Shown here in pieces: positions 11,295-21,994 of a DNA stretch of 45,241 nucleotides; the stretch's first letter is position 1; each line of letters begins with the position of its first letter. The notes under the pieces are model-generated. The model ran no database searches. It was given only the letters and a program-made list of their open reading frames with translations, and was not told where the DNA came from. The DNA comes from Grammothele lineata. Its lineage: Eukaryota; Basidiomycota; Agaricomycetes; Polyporales; Polyporaceae. Position numbers and translations under genes: made by a program. The stretch spans positions 1 to 45,241 of the forward strand of contig NDFF03000074.1 in the NCBI GenBank assembly GCA_002150815.3, in the 5' to 3' direction.

Positions 11295-12797
11295 TGAGGC
11301 GAAACCAGAAACTAGCTCAGAGAGGAGTTTTCCCTTTGCGGCGCTGCTGTGAAGTCTACGTGGGCGTCCTCAGGAGTGTATGCATGACAAGCTTATATAG
11401 TGTGCGCTGCGCCCGCATGAGAGCGGCGAACGTCCCAATGACGAACGAAGGACTCAATGAGATAGGGCAGAGCGTATCTAGTTGGTAAGTCTATAGCGTG
11501 GCGCATCCGGTCACGCCTACCTGACAGACGAGATGAGCCATGATTAGATGGCTTCTTCATTGTACTAAAAGTAGAACCTACGAATCATGTCCGTCCTCTG
11601 CCAGTGAGAAGACCTCCAGAAACCTGTATAACAGAGGTTCTCGTGGTGGCGCATCTATCGAAGAACCCCGGATGCGCAACACCGTACAAAGATTTTGTTG
11701 GCGCTTGAGAGCCAAATGAGTCACAGTCGTCTGCATTTCTTGGGGATGTTTCGACGGCAGCTGGTCAACTCTAGGGCTCAGGGTTAGAACCTGTTCAACG
11801 CTGCGAACCCTATAGGCATGACGATAATTAGGCATACCGTCTGACACAAGAAGACAAGGGCTGGTGGACAACAGACGGGCCAAAACCAAGAATTAGTATC
11901 CGAACGACGGCCACTTGATCCGACGCCGGTCTCAGGCGGTCGAGTGCTAGAGCCATCTCGCTCCACTATCATCTTCGAAGACACGTCGACAGTGGCGCTT
12001 TCTCGGTATCATCCTGAGTCAGACACTGGAGGAAATGAGTCGCAGGTCAACGTTACAACTCGTCCTGAAAGCCTCATTAGGAGGATGTGCGTTGAATGGT
12101 CAGAGAGATTTGTGACGTACTGTGAAGTTGAGTTTGAGAGACTGTATGCGAGCAAAGAAACCGCGCATCTCGTGGGCCTACCAAGCGCATATTCTCAGAT
12201 TCGAGTACTACAGAGACGAACTGAAGCTGCGCTCACTGTAGGCTGTCGCCCATCTCACTCGGGCTCGTACGTTGCCGGTCACTGGTGGTTGGCTTGTCAA
12301 CTTGGATGAACGACGGTCTTTGCCATTGAACCGAAGAATGATGTCGAGTAGTTTCTCTGCAAAAGCAGACAGTACGGGGTGAGTATGAGCATGATGCGCA
12401 GAATATGGAGAGTTTGGCAAGGGGAGAGCCGCCGCCCGAGCTATCGTCCAGTGATGAGTCGTCTCCGTGAGAATATCGCGTGACGTCATAGCACGTGATC
12501 CAGGAAGACGTGTTTTTGTCCAGGACCGTCCGCCGCACGCGGTCCGCTTTCTCAACACCCACCCTCAAGTTGAAACGCATTCTTGCTTTATATGAGTCAT
12601 ATCTTATAGGTATCGTGCTGGAGGTACGGTAGCTAACTATCGCGATAGATGGCATATTACGGCGCTATGGACTGGTGCAAACCTTTTCGGCAGAAATGCA
12701 AGCTCAGACGTTCAACGCGACAGCAACGGATCATCATTGGATCATCAGTCGCAAGGACACGGAAGTATATCATCGAGAATAAATTGGAACGTGAGTT
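11295..12797. other. No supportable gene; possible decayed coding sequence
   Basis: Several medium open frames overlap. A minus-strand segment near 11950 (GSSTRPPETGVGSSGRR) resembles sequence near 15200 on the same strand, which lies beside a fragment of the glycoprotein family, so this may be a second decayed copy. A plus-strand frame at 11944-12309 (MCVEWSERFVTYCEVEFERL) is not recognised. No exon chain with conserved motifs could be built. Confidence 0.35.
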
Positions 12798-14315
12798 TTA
12801 GATATCGTCATAGTGGGGCGGCTGTTCCGTCTGCGCGAGCTGTGCCTTCACTTCTGCGAGCTCCTGCCGGAGTGCGTCGACCTCGACCTCCACCCTGGCG
12901 ACCCTACCGCTAGACCACACCATTTCTGCTTCATTTATCTCAGAACTTCCTTCCCGCATATTTTTTATCTCCCCAGCAACCTGGTATGAGGTATCCAGCT
13001 CCGAATCCCTCGTGCGGATGGCGATCATTTGTTGTGCCAGTGTGGGGTATGCTCTAACATCTTGGGACGGGCGGGCGATGTCTGGCTTAGAAGGACACAC
13101 GGCGCTACCATGTGCTTCTATATTGCAAGCCAGTACGTCAGCTATGAACGATGAGTTAGCATGAGGACAGGAATCGCTCACCACCCCGAAGAGAAGACGA
13201 ACTTGTGCACTGGCCATCGCCGTACGGGAATGGCGTGAGCGACTGGGATGGCGAAGAGATGTCATCCAATAGCTCCCAAGTTCTCATGACGTCATTTCCC
13301 TCCTTTATTATACGAGTTGAAGGTGTTCGTGCACGTCGTGCGCGGAGGAAAAAGAATAACAACACGCCTAGAGCGGCACTGCCAATGACGCCGCCTACTA
13401 CACCTCCTACAATTACGCGGGTATAGTTCGATCTTGCTGGAGCGGAGGAAGAAGCTGAGATATGCGGAGGATGGTCGGTAGAAGTAGAAGTGGGCAAACT
13501 CGCGCTCGCGCTTGAGGAAGCGGCAGAGTACGCCGCAGGTGATGTGGCCGAGCTAGAGCTCGGAATAGAGGGCGCGACGCCAGTCGTAGGCAACGATGAT
13601 CCGGGCTGAGATACGGAAGTAGAGCTGAAGATGGAAGGAGAACTAGGAGCTGATACGAATTCGGAAGGAGGAAATAGGGCGAAGACAGAACTTATAAACA
13701 CGGCGGTTGTGGACGAAGTACTGCGGACATACCTGCATCTTCATCGACTGTGTATATCGCGTAGTCGAAGAGAATAATCGACTGGTTTTCTCCTTTGGTG
13801 GCGGCTATCAACAGCTCGTGTTTCCCGTTGTCCAGTCCTTTCTGGCTGAATAGAAGTTGGTTATACGCGAGGTTGAAAGTTGTGGGATCAGCTGTGTGGG
13901 TGAACGTGCTCCTCTGCATCCCATCCATCGAAAAGCTCATATTGATGAATGTGAGCGGGGTTTGGCTGAGAGTATTGGGCACCACAAAGTAGGCATACAC
14001 GGCTGTGCCTACGAATGATATGTTGATGCTGGGAGCACTCTCAGACAGAGAGGCTAAGTACACTGCCTCGTGCCATGTTCCTTGGATTACCTGCGTCAGG
14101 TCAATGGGGTCGTTCGATCTAATTTTGCAGACGCCGCACGTAGAGCCTTGGTTCCACGAAGTTGAAGGCGAGTATACTGGCTTTATACCTGTAACGCTAT
14201 CTCCAAATTCATCGTCGATTGTATGATTGACGGAGGCCGCGTGTCCCCAGGGTAGAAGAGGAATGGCAAGAGTAGCGCACAGTAGTGCTAGGGGCGCTGT
14301 TTTGTAGGCGTACAT
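12798..14315 (-). CDS. Secreted-side glycoprotein with one transmembrane helix, 464 residues
   Basis: Three exons (13733-14315, 13182-13649, 12798-13141) join to 465 codons. The chosen ATG at 14315 gives a clean signal peptide (MYAYKTAPLALLCATLAIPL, cleavage near HAA). An in-frame ATG at 14372 would place a polar stretch before it. The ectodomain begins IDDEFGDSVTGIKPVYSP with WNQGSTCGVC, a motif set common to a large Agaricomycete family of unknown function with a galactose-binding-like beta fold. It ends at LFDYAIYTVDED. A Ser/Pro-rich stalk follows, then a glycine-rich helix (VIVGGVVGGVIGSAALGVLL), an RARRAR stop-transfer, and a cytoplasmic tail ending in a short coiled-coil (VDALRQELAEVKAQLAQ) and HYDDI. 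Likely a cell-surface protein; ligand unknown. Confidence 0.82.
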
Positions 14316-14879
14316 TTGGGGGTGAGAGATATGGCTTTGGGTTCGTGGAACAGTCAATTTAATAATCTCCATCTGTCCCGAAGAGAAGCATTGTCAACTC
14401 GTATCATTTGAGCTACCAATACTAAATGCTGGGAAGAAGTATACTACGTCGTGCAGCCAGGTTACCATCAGTCGTTCACATATAACTCTCAGTTCGATGA
14501 TGTGGAAGTCCACAGGTAGAGCGAGGCGCAACGCCTTCAGCTCGCCATCACTGAACAGGCTGCAGTTGAGCTCTTGTCGAGCAGCTTTAGAATTATTGAT
14601 TTTAATAGGACCTATAATCGTTGCATCATGTTCAGATGATTACTGCGTACAAACACAACGTCTCTTCGCTATGATACCATGATTCACCAGCGCGTCTTCG
14701 TTTAGTTCGCTTCTTACCGATTCTCTTCCGGCATCTCTTACTGCATCGCTGTCTCAAGTGCTATACCTTTCAATCGGTGAGATGGACAATGAAGCGTCAG
14801 TGTTCCGCCTACGTCCAGGGTATCAGAGTTTATCAGGCGGTAAGTGAAGCAGTACGCTCATGGACAGGGATGGAGACTA

Positions 14880-15090
14880 CTTACCGAGAACCTAATCTCC
14901 GTGCAGCGACGCGTACGGACCCGTGGAGGGTAGTATTACTAAGCTCGAGCCTGCGCTCGCGGCGGCAGAATGAAGCGTTCGAGTTATGAGAACAGCAACA
15001 TCTTTGTCTGCCGTGTAGACGGCGGCATAGTCCAAAAGAATGACCAACGCGCTCGTCCTGCTCGCAGATAACAATGAGCGCTTGAACATA
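14880..15090 (-). pseudogene. Fragment of a second copy of the glycoprotein gene
   Basis: The minus-strand frame reads SRTSALVILLDYAAVYTADK followed by a serine-rich run. This matches the end of the ectodomain of the neighbouring gene (LFDYAIYTVDED, then a Ser/Pro stalk). Sequence upstream and downstream is broken by stops, and no signal peptide, DSVTG motif or membrane helix was found nearby. It is best read as a decayed tandem duplicate. Confidence 0.55.
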
Positions 15091-17166
15091 CTGGCAGCCT
15101 AATACTGCACAAAGGACGAGCCTTACCCTAGACACGCCCGTCAAGCATGGTCATAGTAACAGAGTGACGGTTGCTTCACCCGGGGACCGGTCTCAGACGG
15201 ACTCATGCCAGAGCCACCCACGAATGATAGCACTGCTACATCCAAGCTCCATCATCTCAGAAGACACATCATCGACGGAAGGTGCCCTTGCGAGACCGTA
15301 CTTATTTAGACGCTGTGCGGATGATGAAGCTTTAGTGTGGAGTCATACCGCGGTGTCTCAGCTCAGGCCACGAACCTCGCTCGGGACGTTCCGCGGACGT
15401 CCCGCAGACATCCAGCAGGAATGGGTGTGTACCAGGTGAATGCAAATCAAGTCAGTGAGGTGAGAGGGTACTAGTCGACAGAGACAGGCTCAAATTGCTC
15501 TTGCCTGTCCGGCGGACTCCGACCCACTCGGACTCGCCCGGACGGGGTCACAGATCATGTGACCTCACAGTACAGCCGCGTTGCAACGACTATTAAGGGC
15601 TTGATCTTTGGCACTCTCTTCATCGTACACTGCGTTTTGCGATCCTCTCGATTCCTCTTTCTGTCTTGTCATCATCTACCGTGGAATCTCCATAACGACA
15701 TGCCCCAAGTTGTCATTACGAAGAAGACGCCGGAAGCAGGAGCCCTGTAATGAGCCAGCGTTCCGAATGCGCGCGGCGAGCAACGGAGAGCGACATATCC
15801 TCGGAACGCGCGAGCAGTATGACGGACCAAGAGCAGCCCTAGCTTCCTAGCTGGAAGGATTTTGGACGCTCCATCAAGGATCTATGTTTTCATCGTAGGC
15901 GACATATACAGTCGAGGGGGCCCGGATGATCGCTCCCTTCTCTCTCTAGAGCGGTCGCGCGGTCACGGTGAGTATACTCATCTCGTTACGTACGTTCTAG
16001 CCTGGTTAAACTCACCGTGATGGTGTAGCTCTGTCCGCGCGATGATCAGTCCATTTATTGATGTGTTCCACGACTATATACACGCCTTCTAGACGGAATA
16101 CATGCTTCACGTCCTCAATTTCCTCCTCCCGCAAGTATGCTGCTTCTGATCTCTCGTAATCCCCACCGACCGCTGCGCGCCCACGCAGTATGCGCTCGAC
16201 TACCTGAGCATGGAAGCTCCCGTGCACGTCACCGTGCCATGCTCACTGCCCTCAAGTTTACCACGGCCGGAGAGTCCGGAGGTAATGTGGTACTACAGAT
16301 TCGTTAACTATCAGCCCCATTCAACCCCGTAGAGCGCAAGGAGCCTCCGCACATGCCGTTCAGTGCGCAGCTTCGGTGCGCGGGAGACGCGCCTGTACTC
16401 TCCCGCGTCGGGAAGCTCGTTCTTCCCGCCGTACACATGCAATGGTTCGCGCTTCTGCTTGTCCTCCTACAATCGCCTTCTTCGCCATCAACTTCGACAC
16501 CTCCGCCCAGACTCCAAATCCTCAAGTTTTCGTATCATTGCCATGAAGTCAGGCTGAGCGCGCGCATGCTGCACGCGTAAGCTCTCCTTGTGCGCTGTCA
16601 CACATCTCTCAAATACCCCGCCATTCGCATCTCTGACCTTCTCCTACTATCATCGCTGCGTTATGAAGAACTCGCCTGTTGCGCACCCCGCATTGGATAC
16701 CCTCGCTAGGTCGATGCGCACGCACGATTTGCGCCGTCTGGTGCTCGAAGACGTGTTGCGCCTCGATCGCGAGGAGCGTATCGATGCAAACTGCCTGTGA
16801 CGTGCAGTGACAGTAGCAGGCTATCCCGCGCGCGTGCCGGAGGAAGGTGAGGTAGACTCATGGGTCAGCTGGCTACGCGCTGGGTCGAAACGCGACCGTA
16901 TGTAACCTATCCATATCGTCCCTCATTCCTCATCGTGATTACTGCTCCATTGTTGAATAATAAAAGAACTGGAAATGTGGCAATCCCGCGGATTCGAAGG
17001 AACGACCTCGCCCAGAAAGGAAGGTAAACGTTTCATCCAAGATGGCGTACTTGGGCGCCTCTTCGGCGCTTTTTTTATCACCGACCACCACGTCCGGACC
17101 CGCCGTCTTCACAACGCCTGTATCAACCTGCAACTCCCGTTCGTCTGCGTTGGCTGTGCACCCACG
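15091..17166. other. About 2 kb without a supportable gene
   Basis: The stretch includes one copy of a diverged repeat (15640-15852). A minus-strand frame at 16012-16227 (REEEIEDVKHVFRLEGVYIV) and a plus-strand frame at 16663-16800 (a charged 45-residue peptide) look protein-like, but are short, unmatched and not joined to other exons. The last 200 bases are pyrimidine-rich and may be the promoter and leader of the kinase gene. Confidence 0.4.
15640..15852 (+). repeat. Diverged repeat, copy 1
   Basis: By eye it aligns with 23960-24162 in the same orientation. Shared blocks include CCTCTTTCTGTCTT versus CCTCTTCTGTCTT, CGAATGCGCGCGGC versus CGAATGCGCACGGC, and AGAGCAGCCCTAGCTTCCTA versus AGAGCAGCTCTAGCTCCCTA. 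Both copies follow a GATCATGTGACC block. Coding or mobile origin could not be decided. Confidence 0.55.
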
Positions 17167-20013
17167 ATGGACGACGCACGAGACTGCACCATTACCCTCC
17201 CGACGTCAGAATTCATGACGTCTCACGTTCCACACAACTCTAAGGATTTCGACGTCTACTTCCCTCCGAAGGTCATCGAGAAGATTTCGCAAGAATTCAG
17301 AGTCGCCCTAGAGAAGAGTGAGATGGCAGCTTCGCATTTCGTGGAAAGTGAACTCTCTGCGAAATGGGTGAGCTGTTCTTCATTCCTACAGCTCTATACG
17401 CCGACCATCAGCTCAATGATGCATCTCAGGAGGAGTTGGACGCCATGTACAGTCTCTGCCCTGGCTTCTTTTTCCATATGTCGAGGCCTTTGAAGCAAGG
17501 ATACGACAATGGAGACCCAAACGCGTCGAGAATTGACGGCAGCTTCATCCACAGCGCAGACAGGCCCCTGATCATTCCCGAGGTCCCGAACTGGCCTTAT
17601 CTGCGCTTCTCAGTCGGGTTCAAGGGAGGAAACACATACGACGACGCCTTATCCTACGAAGATTATCCTCGCGACTTCAGTGCGATGATGGACAAGCGAC
17701 GTGCCTGTGACGAGCTGTCTGACAGCGTCGACCTTGTCTTCAAGCATCAGCATCGTACAGCTCACTTTGTATTGCTGCTTAATGGGTCGCAGTTCCGAGC
17801 GACGCGTTGGGATAGATCGGGAGTCGTCACTACGGAGGCTACCGAGTACGCCGCGACTCCCGACGACACCAAAGTTCTCCTCCAGCTCCTCTACGGCCTC
17901 TCCCAGATCAGCCCTGCGGATGCCGGTCTCGATCCTACAGCGGTCCGGCTCTCGCCTACGTCGTGCGGGTGGAACCGCATGCTACACCTGTCTGTCGACA
18001 AATCTGACGACATCGACGAACGCGAATTCGTGGCCCTCGATCCGGAGGGGAAGCTCGCCCCCCCAGGCCTCGACATGCAACCCCCCGCTCAAGCCGAGAC
18101 GTCGCCCTTGTTCACGTCGGGCCACCTCTACGAAGACCCGGTGTTCGACTGCCAGCACGAGCATCATTCCCTTCCCGAGACTATCGTCGCTGCCAATACT
18201 CCTCACGCGTCTACTGCGGAGCTCTCTGCTCCAACGTTCTCCTACATCCGCAAGCTGTTCCGGAAGTCGCTCGTCAACAAGGTCGGATATGTGCTGACCA
18301 TCTCTGATCATCGCTATCTCGTAGGCTTTCCCACGTACGCCGTGACGGGCCTGTTCGGCAAGGGAACCCGGGGGTTTGTCGCACTCGAGTGGGAGTCCCA
18401 GAGGTTCGTCTTCCTCAAGGATTCGTGGCGAGCGCACTATGAGGGCGTCGGTAAAGAGGGTGTCACCCTGAAGACGTTGAACGACGCTGGGGTATCGTAC
18501 GTCCCGACGCTCGTCTGCTCCGAGGATGTGAAGGGCCACGTCACGGTCACCTCACGACACTCGCCGACTGCGAGCCCCGCTATGCCGCGTTCTACTCGCC
18601 GTATGCCGCTGTGCACGCCCGCTGAAGGTCACGCCGCCGAACGCTCGGAAAAGCCCGCCACGGCACCTCCTACGGAGCTCCGTTCAATTCCTACTCCGAC
18701 AACGGCTCCCAACCTTCAACCCGCTGCAACGTCACCGAAAAAGCGCACCCTTTCTGAGGCGAACTCGGAAAGTCAGCGCCGACCCGGCACTGGACTTCGA
18801 TACTTGATCCATACTCGCCTCGTCGTGAGCGAGGTATGCCTCCCATCAACCAGGTTCACGTCCGGGGAGGTATTGCTTAACGTATTGGATAATACTATAA
18901 GCGGTGCGTTCATTGTCGTCACATCATGTATACTAAGGCCACGTTCACTCATAATCCGCCAGCCCACGAGGAAGCACTCGACCTATGTCGCATTATGCAT
19001 CGCGACATTAGCCCCGGAAACATCCTCATTTACCCTATCTTCATGCACAACTCGGAGACAGGCACCAGCGGCATTATCTGGATTGGTCTCCTCAGTGACT
19101 GGGAGATGGGAAAGGTTATCCTGCCAGAACGGAAGGAACTACAAGTGTTCCAGCCCTTCCGAACAGTACGTGCTCCACGAAATAAAGTGATTCGTGCTCG
19201 TTAACTATCGACCTTCAGGGCACGTGGCAAACCCTATCGGTACCATGTCTTCTCGATCCTCACAAGGCTGTGGAGATCGCGGACGAGCTCGAATCGTTTT
19301 TCAACGTCCTCTTGCACAATGGACTCCGCTTCATGGTCCACAACTTCCACGAGTATGAAGTTCCCCATTTTTTCCAGGAATACTTCGACGGCTTCCAACG
19401 CCGTAACGACTTGGAGGGTGACATCTGCGGAGAACGGAAGCTCAATTTGATTACTCACGGCACGATTTCTCAGCGGAACCGGCGTCTTGTATTCGGCGAC
19501 AGCACCGACCACCCGCTCAACCAGTTCGTCGATGAAATATTGCGCGTCCTTCAAGCTCGCCTAGCTGTTTGGACGTACGAGAAGAACAAGTCTGCGTCAT
19601 CTGAATCCAACTCGTCAAACCGCCTCAAGGCGCTGGAGCTGAACACCGCGAAGGCGTCTGCCCTCCGTGAGAACCGTCAGATCATGCAGCAACAGATCCA
19701 GGCACGGAAGGGCAAGTCCGCGGCTGAATCTCGCACGCAGACCAGCACAATAGACCCGGCGGAGCCGTCAAGCTCGACCAACTCGACCAACTCGATGCCC
19801 TCTGAAGAGACAATGCGCCTTGCCAAGTTGCTCGATACCCACCGGCACGTCAAGAATATCATTCGGAGGTGTCTTGATCGGGTAGGGGATTGGCCTATTA
19901 ACGACACGACAGACGGCTTCGACATACTCCTGGGACATGGGCCCGACAGGACGTCCGAGGGGAACGAACCTGAGAGGCCAGCGAAGCGGCTACGCAAGAC
20001 GATCACAGAGTGA
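17167..20013 (+). CDS. FunK1-type fungal protein kinase, about 896 residues
   Basis: Exons 17167-17347, 17392-18903, 18963-19165 and 19219-20013 join to 897 codons. The kinase part begins near 18230 (YIRKLFRKSLVNKVGYVL), with the lysine region FVFLKDSWR and a helix-C-like segment. After the second intron comes the catalytic loop IMHRDISPGNILI, with LSDWEMGK in the place of DFG. After the third comes GTWQTLSVPCL, the FunK1 version of the activation-segment end, then ESFFNVLLHNGLRF. The first 350 residues match FunK1 N-terminal regions only loosely. The C-terminus is a charged region with a likely coiled-coil and a basic end (PAKRLRKT). FunK1 kinases are expanded in mushroom-forming fungi; substrates are mostly unknown. 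The first intron (44 bases) is short, and an alternative donor at the GTGAGA near 17318 also keeps frame, so the N-terminus is provisional. Confidence 0.8.
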
Positions 20014-21199
20014 CGCGGCGCCGATCGATGTCGCTCGGCGCGATTCTCAGGCCATCGTCGGTGGACGGGAGGGGAGGGGAAGGGCTGTCTGTGGCGGTTC
20101 CCGGTGCGGCCTATCTCGCGATCTGTGACTGTATATCATTTTCGTCGTTCTTCATTTTATTCTATGGTACCCATCTCCGACTCCCCACGCAGTGGCTCCA
20201 ATGTGTTCCCCCAACAGGCGACTACGACTCGACGTCCCAACCTCTACGCCCAAATGTTAGCACCACTCCAACGTACTTCATGGAAGCGCAACAAAGTAAT
20301 TCATCCCTACGCGTGCAAACTTCAAGCGACCTTCCCTCGATAAGTCGGACGGACACGTACAGACTCGCGGCCGAGTGCTTCCGGTCAAACACGATTACGT
20401 AGGAGGTCGCAGAGAATGTGGGGTACACATACTGTCCCCGGAGAACCGCACACGCTGTCCATTATGTCGATCGCCCTAAGCCGCCCTTATAGCATCGTCT
20501 CTGTGGTTTTCTTGGTGCACGCAAAGAAATCTCCCAGAAGAGGACTTGTGAGTGAACGCTCGAGCGAAAACCTGAGGAATGATACAAATAGCATCCGTTT
20601 AGCCTGTGTACAAGCGGAAAGCGTATACGGGAGGTATATAGTAACTATGTACCGTACGTCTATGCTACATGCTTATGCGTGCGGGGAACCAGAGCAGAGG
20701 AGGGGGTGGAGACTGAAGTCGATGTGACGAGCAATAGAGAGAGGATGTGGGGAGTGATACAGTGGTAGAGACAGAAAGGGATGGACGGACAGCGAGATTG
20801 AAAGGCAAGCGCTACAGTGGGGAGAAGAACCGAGATGGAACTTCGTATAGACGAAGGACGATCCCGGAAACTATGGCCAAAGCTCAGTCTACCCGAGACT
20901 GGCAGAACCGGGGAAGAGAAAAGAGAAAAGAGAGAGAAGAGGTTGTCGCGAAAAGCGGCACCGCCGCCACCTCTCATCCCGCACTGGAGGATGCAGATGC
21001 AGGAGAAGAGGGTTGCTAGGTTAAGAGAAACACGGATAAGCGTGTCGTGATAGGATGGGGAACGTGTCCGAAATCGACGTGGGGGTCATCAACGTGCTCA
21101 TGAAGTCATAAGACGGAGAGAGCGCAGAACCTGTACCTGAGCTCAAGCACAGTCAACACCAACCTCCTCCCCAACAGAGGGGATGAACGAGACGCACCA
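20014..21199. other. About 1.2 kb without a supportable gene; possible DUF6534 trace
   Basis: Near 20341-20405 the plus strand resembles the antisense of the DUF6534 C-terminal exon: CTCGCGGCCGAGTGCTTCC compares with CTCTCGGCTGACTGCTTCC at about 8793. The match is short. From 20690 to 21010 the strand is rich in G and A (AGAGAAAAGAGAAAAGAG), which could be an expanded untranslated region of the kinase or phosphatase gene. Confidence 0.35.
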
Positions 21200-21994
21200 C
21201 TAATGACCTGAGCGGCCGGCACTGCTCCTCCGTCCCGGGCCGCGCAAGCTCAAGTGCTTTGTAGAAGTTCTCGCCGCCCGCTTGAACGTGCGCACGTACT
21301 CCTGCTGGGAGCCGGTCTCGGGGCTATCCGGGTACTTCTCGTACTTCTCCACCGTCTTCCACTCCTCCGCGATCCTCCTCAGCGCATCATCCCCGTCTTT
21401 CGCGATGCCGCATTCGACGAGCCAGCAGCCGACGACGACGCCCGTGCGGCCGATACCCCCGCGGCAGTGCACGGCGGTGATGCGGCCCCTCAACTTGTTG
21501 TCCTGCAGGACGTGCATGATATCCTTGAGGAACTCGACTGAGGGGGGCAGGGAGTGGTCACGGATGGGGAAGTTGTGGTACTCGACCTCGCCTGGGGCGA
21601 TGCCGACGAGGGTGCAGCGCTCGGCGAGGTGCGGATGGTAGGGGACGAGCTCGTGTGGCTCGGTGAGGTCGATGAAGGTGCGCACGCCCGCTTTGAGGAG
21701 CTTGTCGAGCTTCTGCTTCGTCTGCTTGCGTGTGCCCTGGACGAGCGTGGGGGGGCAGTAGGGGAATTCGCATGCGACGAGTAGTGAGGTCGCCCAGTAC
21801 GAGTTGGGGATGGGCTGTGGAAGGGCCTCTGAGGGCCTAACGGTGGCCATGAACGATTTCATGACGAGCGTAATAAGTGATAAGATGATGATGAGGATAA
21901 AGAGTGGCAAGAGGATGTGCTCGAGGATGAGGAGCATGACCGAGGGCCGAAAGATGGCAAAGAGCGACATCATGATGTGCGTAAGGAGCGACAA
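21200..21994 (-). CDS. Membrane-anchored dual-specificity-type protein phosphatase, 264 residues
   Basis: This is a single-exon frame. Residues 8-46 are strongly hydrophobic and form one or two helices, so the protein is probably anchored with the catalytic domain in the cytosol. The domain starts at IPNSYWATSLLVACEFPYCP, continues with GVRTFIDLTEPHEL and HNFPIRDHSLPP (general acid Asp near 146), and has the P-loop HCRGGIGRTGVV (Cys 177, Arg 183). The HCxxGxxR loop with IRD places it with the dual-specificity, CDKN3-like protein phosphatases; the physiological substrate cannot be inferred. In-frame methionines at residues 46 and 49 would remove the anchor, so the start is not certain. The tail is basic and serine-rich. 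Confidence 0.8.
   Translation of the reverse strand: MSLLTHIMMSLFAIFRPSVMLLILEHILLPLFILIIILSLITLVMKSFMATVRPSEALPQPIPNSYWATSLLVACEFPYCPPTLVQGTRKQTKQKLDKLLKAGVRTFIDLTEPHELVPYHPHLAERCTLVGIAPGEVEYHNFPIRDHSLPPSVEFLKDIMHVLQDNKLRGRITAVHCRGGIGRTGVVVGCWLVECGIAKDGDDALRRIAEEWKTVEKYEKYPDSPETGSQQEYVRTFKRAARTSTKHLSLRGPGRRSSAGRSGH

Noticed and set aside
21254..21784. Plus-strand frames opposite the phosphatase
   Set aside because: The minus-strand frame carries HCRGGIGRTG and the correct domain order; the plus-strand frames are shadows.
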